Positions 6,362 to 7,892 of a stretch of DNA of 7,892 nt are shown here, in pieces. Origin of the DNA: Clostridium sp. CAG:568 (GTDB lineage Bacteria; Bacillota_I; Bacilli_A; RFN20; CAG-288). The position numbers and the translations under genes were made by a program. Numbering within the stretch: the stretch's first letter is position 1; the number at the start of each line of letters is the position of its first letter. Location: positions 1 to 7,892 of the forward strand of contig FR878772.1 of NCBI GenBank assembly GCA_000434395.1, in the 5' to 3' direction. The notes below the pieces were generated by a model. It was not told where the DNA came from and made no database searches. It saw only the letters and a program-made list of their open reading frames with translations.

Positions 6362-6788
6362 GAAATTTCAATATATTGATTTTTTTAGAAAAAATATCTA
6401 TTTTTTTATAGTTTTTTTATTTGATTAGCAAAAGTAAAAGAAAAAATGAACACTTTTTATTTTGTGTTTAATTTTTACTAAATACTTTTTTAATAATTAA
6501 ATATTTAATCTGTTATCATACCGAGTAAATTAAGCTCAATTGTGACTATTTTTTAATGAATATTAGCTTTTATGTAATTCCTTTACAATTAGCTTACATA
6601 ATTTGCTCTAATAGATTCTATAACTACTTAAATATTAGTCCTTTGATTGTGTCTATTTAATATTTAACACACAGATATATAAATAGATAAAACCAATAAC
6701 TTGATTTTATAATAGCAACGAGTCTTACACAATTCAGCCTTATAAATGCAATTCAAATTATGTTTCTTCATTTTTTTAAAATTTACTA
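6362..6788. other. AT-rich non-coding spacer
   Basis: About 430 bases with many A/T runs and stops in all frames; no credible gene with a ribosome binding site is seen. It separates the leftward secretion operon from the rightward tRNA. The only clear structure is the inverted repeat at 6570-6601. A TATAAT at 6708-6713 has no matching -35 box. No dnaA-box cluster, CRISPR or insertion-sequence ends are visible. Confidence 0.7.
6570..6601. repeat. 8-bp inverted repeat TTATGTAA/TTACATAA with nested dyad
   Basis: Perfect 8-bp arms at 6570-6577 and 6594-6601 separated by 16 nt. A second dyad, TAATT (6575-6579) with AATTA (6587-6591), overlaps the first arm. It is about 210 bp upstream of the leftward promoter and of the tRNA promoter. 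In such AT-rich DNA a chance origin is quite possible. No T-run follows, so it is not a terminator. Confidence 0.35.
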
Positions 6789-6817
6789 TTGCATTTTTAT
6801 TTCGACTTGTGTATATT
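6789..6817 (+). promoter_or_regulatory. Promoter of tRNA-Lys
   Basis: TTGCAT (6789-6794), a 17-nt spacer and TATATT (6812-6817) form a reasonable sigma-A promoter. Its start point, near 6824, is about 20 nt before the tRNA, a usual leader length for a stand-alone tRNA gene. Confidence 0.6.
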
Positions 6818-6823
6818 TACTTC

Positions 6824-6840
6824 CGCTATCTTAAATAGCG
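6824..6840 (+). other. Hairpin immediately 5' of the tRNA
   Basis: CGCTAT (6824-6829) and ATAGCG (6835-6840) form a perfect 6-bp stem with a 5-nt loop, ending two bases before the mature tRNA 5' end. It would make up nearly the whole precursor leader that RNase P removes. Confidence 0.55.
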
Positions 6841-6842
6841 AT

Positions 6843-6918
6843 GGACCGTTAGCTCAGTTGGTAGAGCAGCTGACCCTTAATCAGCGGGCCAAAGGTTCGA
6901 GTCCTTTACGGTCCACCA
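6843..6918 (+). tRNA. tRNA-Lys (anticodon CTT)
   Basis: A 76-nt cloverleaf with encoded CCA. Acceptor stem GGACCGT/ACGGTCC (6843-6849 with 6908-6914), discriminator A at 6915, D stem GCTC/GAGC, anticodon stem GCTGA/TCAGC (6869-6873 with 6881-6885), T stem AAAGG/CCTTT with loop TTCGAGT. The loop reads CCCTTAA, so the anticodon is CTT (6876-6878), decoding AAG lysine. Position 33, nearly always T, is C (6875). All stems are perfectly paired, so the gene looks functional. It is a single gene with its own promoter and terminator. Confidence 0.96.
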
Positions 6919-6931
6919 CCTAGATATTATC

Positions 6932-6956
6932 ACCACTCATAATGAGTGGTTTTTTA
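6932..6956 (+). terminator. Intrinsic terminator of tRNA-Lys
   Basis: ACCACTC (6932-6938) pairs with GAGTGGT (6944-6950) around a 5-nt loop, extendable inward by AT pairs, and is followed by a run of T (6950-6955). It lies 14 nt after the CCA end and separates the tRNA from the dehydrogenase gene. Confidence 0.9.
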
Positions 6957-6963
6957 TTTCATC

Positions 6964-6991
6964 TTTATTTACTTATATTAGAAGATATAAT
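6964..6991 (+). promoter_or_regulatory. Candidate promoter of the dehydrogenase gene
   Basis: A perfect TATAAT lies at 6986-6991. The -35 side is poor (TTTATT at 6964-6969, 16-nt spacer), which would suit a promoter needing an activator or one kept weak. Transcription would start near 6998, inside the inverted repeat at 6990-7012. Confidence 0.45.
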
Positions 6992-7012
6992 ACTTTTGCT
7001 TGCAAAAAGTAT
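6990..7012 (+). repeat. Operator-like inverted repeat over the transcription start
   Basis: ATACTTTTGC (6990-6999) mirrors GCAAAAAGTAT (7002-7012) across TT, perfect but for one extra A in the right arm; the core is TTTTGC-TT-GCAAAA. It begins at the end of the -10 box, where a repressor would block RNA polymerase. As RNA it could instead be a 5' hairpin just before the ribosome binding site. No regulator gene is in the window. Confidence 0.5.
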
Positions 7013-7028
7013 AGAAAGAAGGTTAAAA

Positions 7029-7826
7029 ATGAGATTACAAGGAAAAGTTGCAATAGTCACAGCATCTACTAGAGGAATTGGATTTGCTATCGTCAAATCA
7101 TTTCTAAATGAAGGTGCAAAAGTCTATATGGCTGTTAGAAACATTCAAAGAGCTAACGATTCAATAGCTCAGTTTCCTAAAGAATGGCAGGAAAGAGTAT
7201 TTCCCGTATTTTGTGATGCATCTAAAGAAGAAAGCTTTTCTTCTTCAGTAGAAGAAGTCGGTAAAAAAGAAGGTCATATAGATATCTTGGTCAACAATTT
7301 TGGAACCAGTGACCCTACAAAAGATAGAGACTTAAGAAATACTGATTCAAAAGTATTTATCGATACGATAAGTATCAATCTTAAAAGCGTATTTATGACT
7401 TCACAAGCAGCACTAAAGTATATGGATAAAAGCGGCGGATCTATCATCAATATCTCTTCTATCGGAGGTAAAGTTCCAGATTTGTCTCAAGTAGCTTATG
7501 GAACTTCAAAAGCTGCCATAAACTATTTAACTCAATTGATTTCAGTAACTGAAGCTAGAAACAACATTCGTTGTAATGCTGTTCTACCTGGAATTACAGC
7601 AACTGATGCCGTAAAGCAAAACATAAACGAAGCATTCCAAGGAATGTTCTTAAAGCATGTTCCTTTAAATAGAATGGCTTTGCCTGAAGAAATAGCCAAT
7701 GCTGTATTATTCTTCGCCGGCGATGAATCTAAATACATCACAGGCCAAGTTCTAGCAGTTGCAGGTGGATTTGATATAGCGACTCCGCTTTATGGGGATT
7801 TCATCGGAAAAGATAGATCTAAGTAA
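7029..7826 (+). CDS. Short-chain dehydrogenase, probable 7-alpha-hydroxysteroid dehydrogenase
   Basis: Classical SDR oxidoreductase, 265 residues, cytoplasmic, NAD(P)-dependent. Motifs: Rossmann TASTRGIG (11-18), DA after the third strand (63-64), NNFG (89-92), Asn117, catalytic Ser144, YGTSK with Tyr157 and Lys161, and IRCNAVLPG (180-188). Thr14, Arg15 and Arg37 near the adenine-ribose pocket suggest NADP preference. The TASTRGIG start, IRCNAVLPG, HVPLNR and AGGF...TPLYGDF ending closely resemble, from memory, clostridial 7-alpha-hydroxysteroid dehydrogenase (hdhA), which interconverts 7-alpha-hydroxy and 7-oxo bile acids; other SDR substrates remain possible. The ATG at 7029 is chosen because GAAGG (7018-7022) lies 6 nt before it and the SDR fold starts there. 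An in-frame ATG at 6942 lies inside the tRNA terminator hairpin and would add 29 unrelated residues. It appears monocistronic; no terminator is seen by the window end. Confidence 0.88.
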   Translation: MRLQGKVAIVTASTRGIGFAIVKSFLNEGAKVYMAVRNIQRANDSIAQFPKEWQERVFPVFCDASKEESFSSSVEEVGKKEGHIDILVNNFGTSDPTKDRDLRNTDSKVFIDTISINLKSVFMTSQAALKYMDKSGGSIINISSIGGKVPDLSQVAYGTSKAAINYLTQLISVTEARNNIRCNAVLPGITATDAVKQNINEAFQGMFLKHVPLNRMALPEEIANAVLFFAGDESKYITGQVLAVAGGFDIATPLYGDFIGKDRSK

Positions 7827-7857
7827 AACTAATAGTCGAATCAAATACTTTGAATAA

Positions 7858-7881
7858 GTGCATGTCAAAAATGTACTGCAC
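7858..7881. repeat. Short inverted repeat at window edge
   Basis: GTGCA (7858-7862) mirrors TGCAC (7877-7881) with a 14-nt spacer. No T-run follows, so it is not an obvious terminator for the dehydrogenase. It could be part of an element continuing past the window, but too little is visible. Confidence 0.25.
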
Positions 7882-7892
7882 CCCTCTCACTG

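Noticed and set aside
6708..6713. Perfect TATAAT in the AT-rich spacer
   Set aside because: No -35 box at suitable distance and no gene downstream before the tRNA promoter; expected by chance in such DNA.
6362..6788. Replication origin or small RNA gene in the spacer
   Set aside because: No cluster of DnaA boxes and no promoter-terminator pair bounding a structured transcript; AT-richness alone is not enough.
6942..7028. 29-residue N-terminal extension of the dehydrogenase
   Set aside because: It would begin inside the tRNA terminator hairpin, has no ribosome binding site and would precede the normal start of the SDR fold.
7858..7892. Insertion-sequence end at the right edge
   Set aside because: The short GTGCA/TGCAC dyad and TGTACTGCACCCC string look somewhat like a transposon end, but no transposase or second end is visible.

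Overview
The window looks like a chromosomal segment of a low-GC Gram-positive bacterium (Bacillota/Mollicutes side). The evidence is an rpsL-rpsG-fusA cluster with an S12 protein of the longer Bacillus-like form, strong AT-richness outside that cluster, purine-rich GGAGG-type ribosome binding sites, and SipW-type secretion. Trp is encoded by TGG, so the standard genetic code fits. The closest family resemblance I recall for the last gene is clostridial 7-alpha-hydroxysteroid dehydrogenase, which would suit a gut inhabitant. That habitat is an inference.

Region 1 (1-2002, minus strand) is the start of the str operon: rpsL (S12), rpsG (S7) and the N-terminal 307 codons of fusA (EF-G), cut by the window edge. 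A TTGACA promoter lies at 1975-2002. The leader between promoter and rpsL has competing hairpins and one copy of a 12-nt repeat whose other copy sits in the promoter spacer. S12 has Arg at the position where Lys is usual and where Lys-to-Arg gives streptomycin resistance in other bacteria.

Region 2 (2073-6361, minus strand) is the most interesting part: a compact four-gene operon with a recognisable promoter (6333-6361) and terminator (2073-2102). In transcription order it encodes two small secreted proteins (225 and 288 aa), an enlarged SipW-type signal peptidase with a Ser-His-Asp active site (313 aa), and a large secreted protein (526 aa). All three exported proteins carry the same kind of signal peptide, ending in a Tyr-[Ala/Ser]-[Thr/Leu]-Trp-Tyr-Phe box. 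The simplest reading is a self-contained export system: the peptidase processes its operon partners, which then form a surface structure in the way TasA/camelysin fibres do in Bacillus. The large protein has an internal duplication with a repeated Asp-His-hydrophobic-Trp-hydrophobic-Trp motif and may be a binding or adhesive component. I do not recognise any of the three secreted proteins by name.

Region 3 (6362-6842) is a very AT-rich non-coding stretch. It ends in a promoter for a single tRNA-Lys(CTT) gene (6843-6918) that has C instead of the near-universal T at position 33 and is followed by a terminator. Region 4 (7029-7826, plus strand) is a short-chain dehydrogenase, probably a hydroxysteroid dehydrogenase. 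It has its own candidate promoter and an operator-like inverted repeat.
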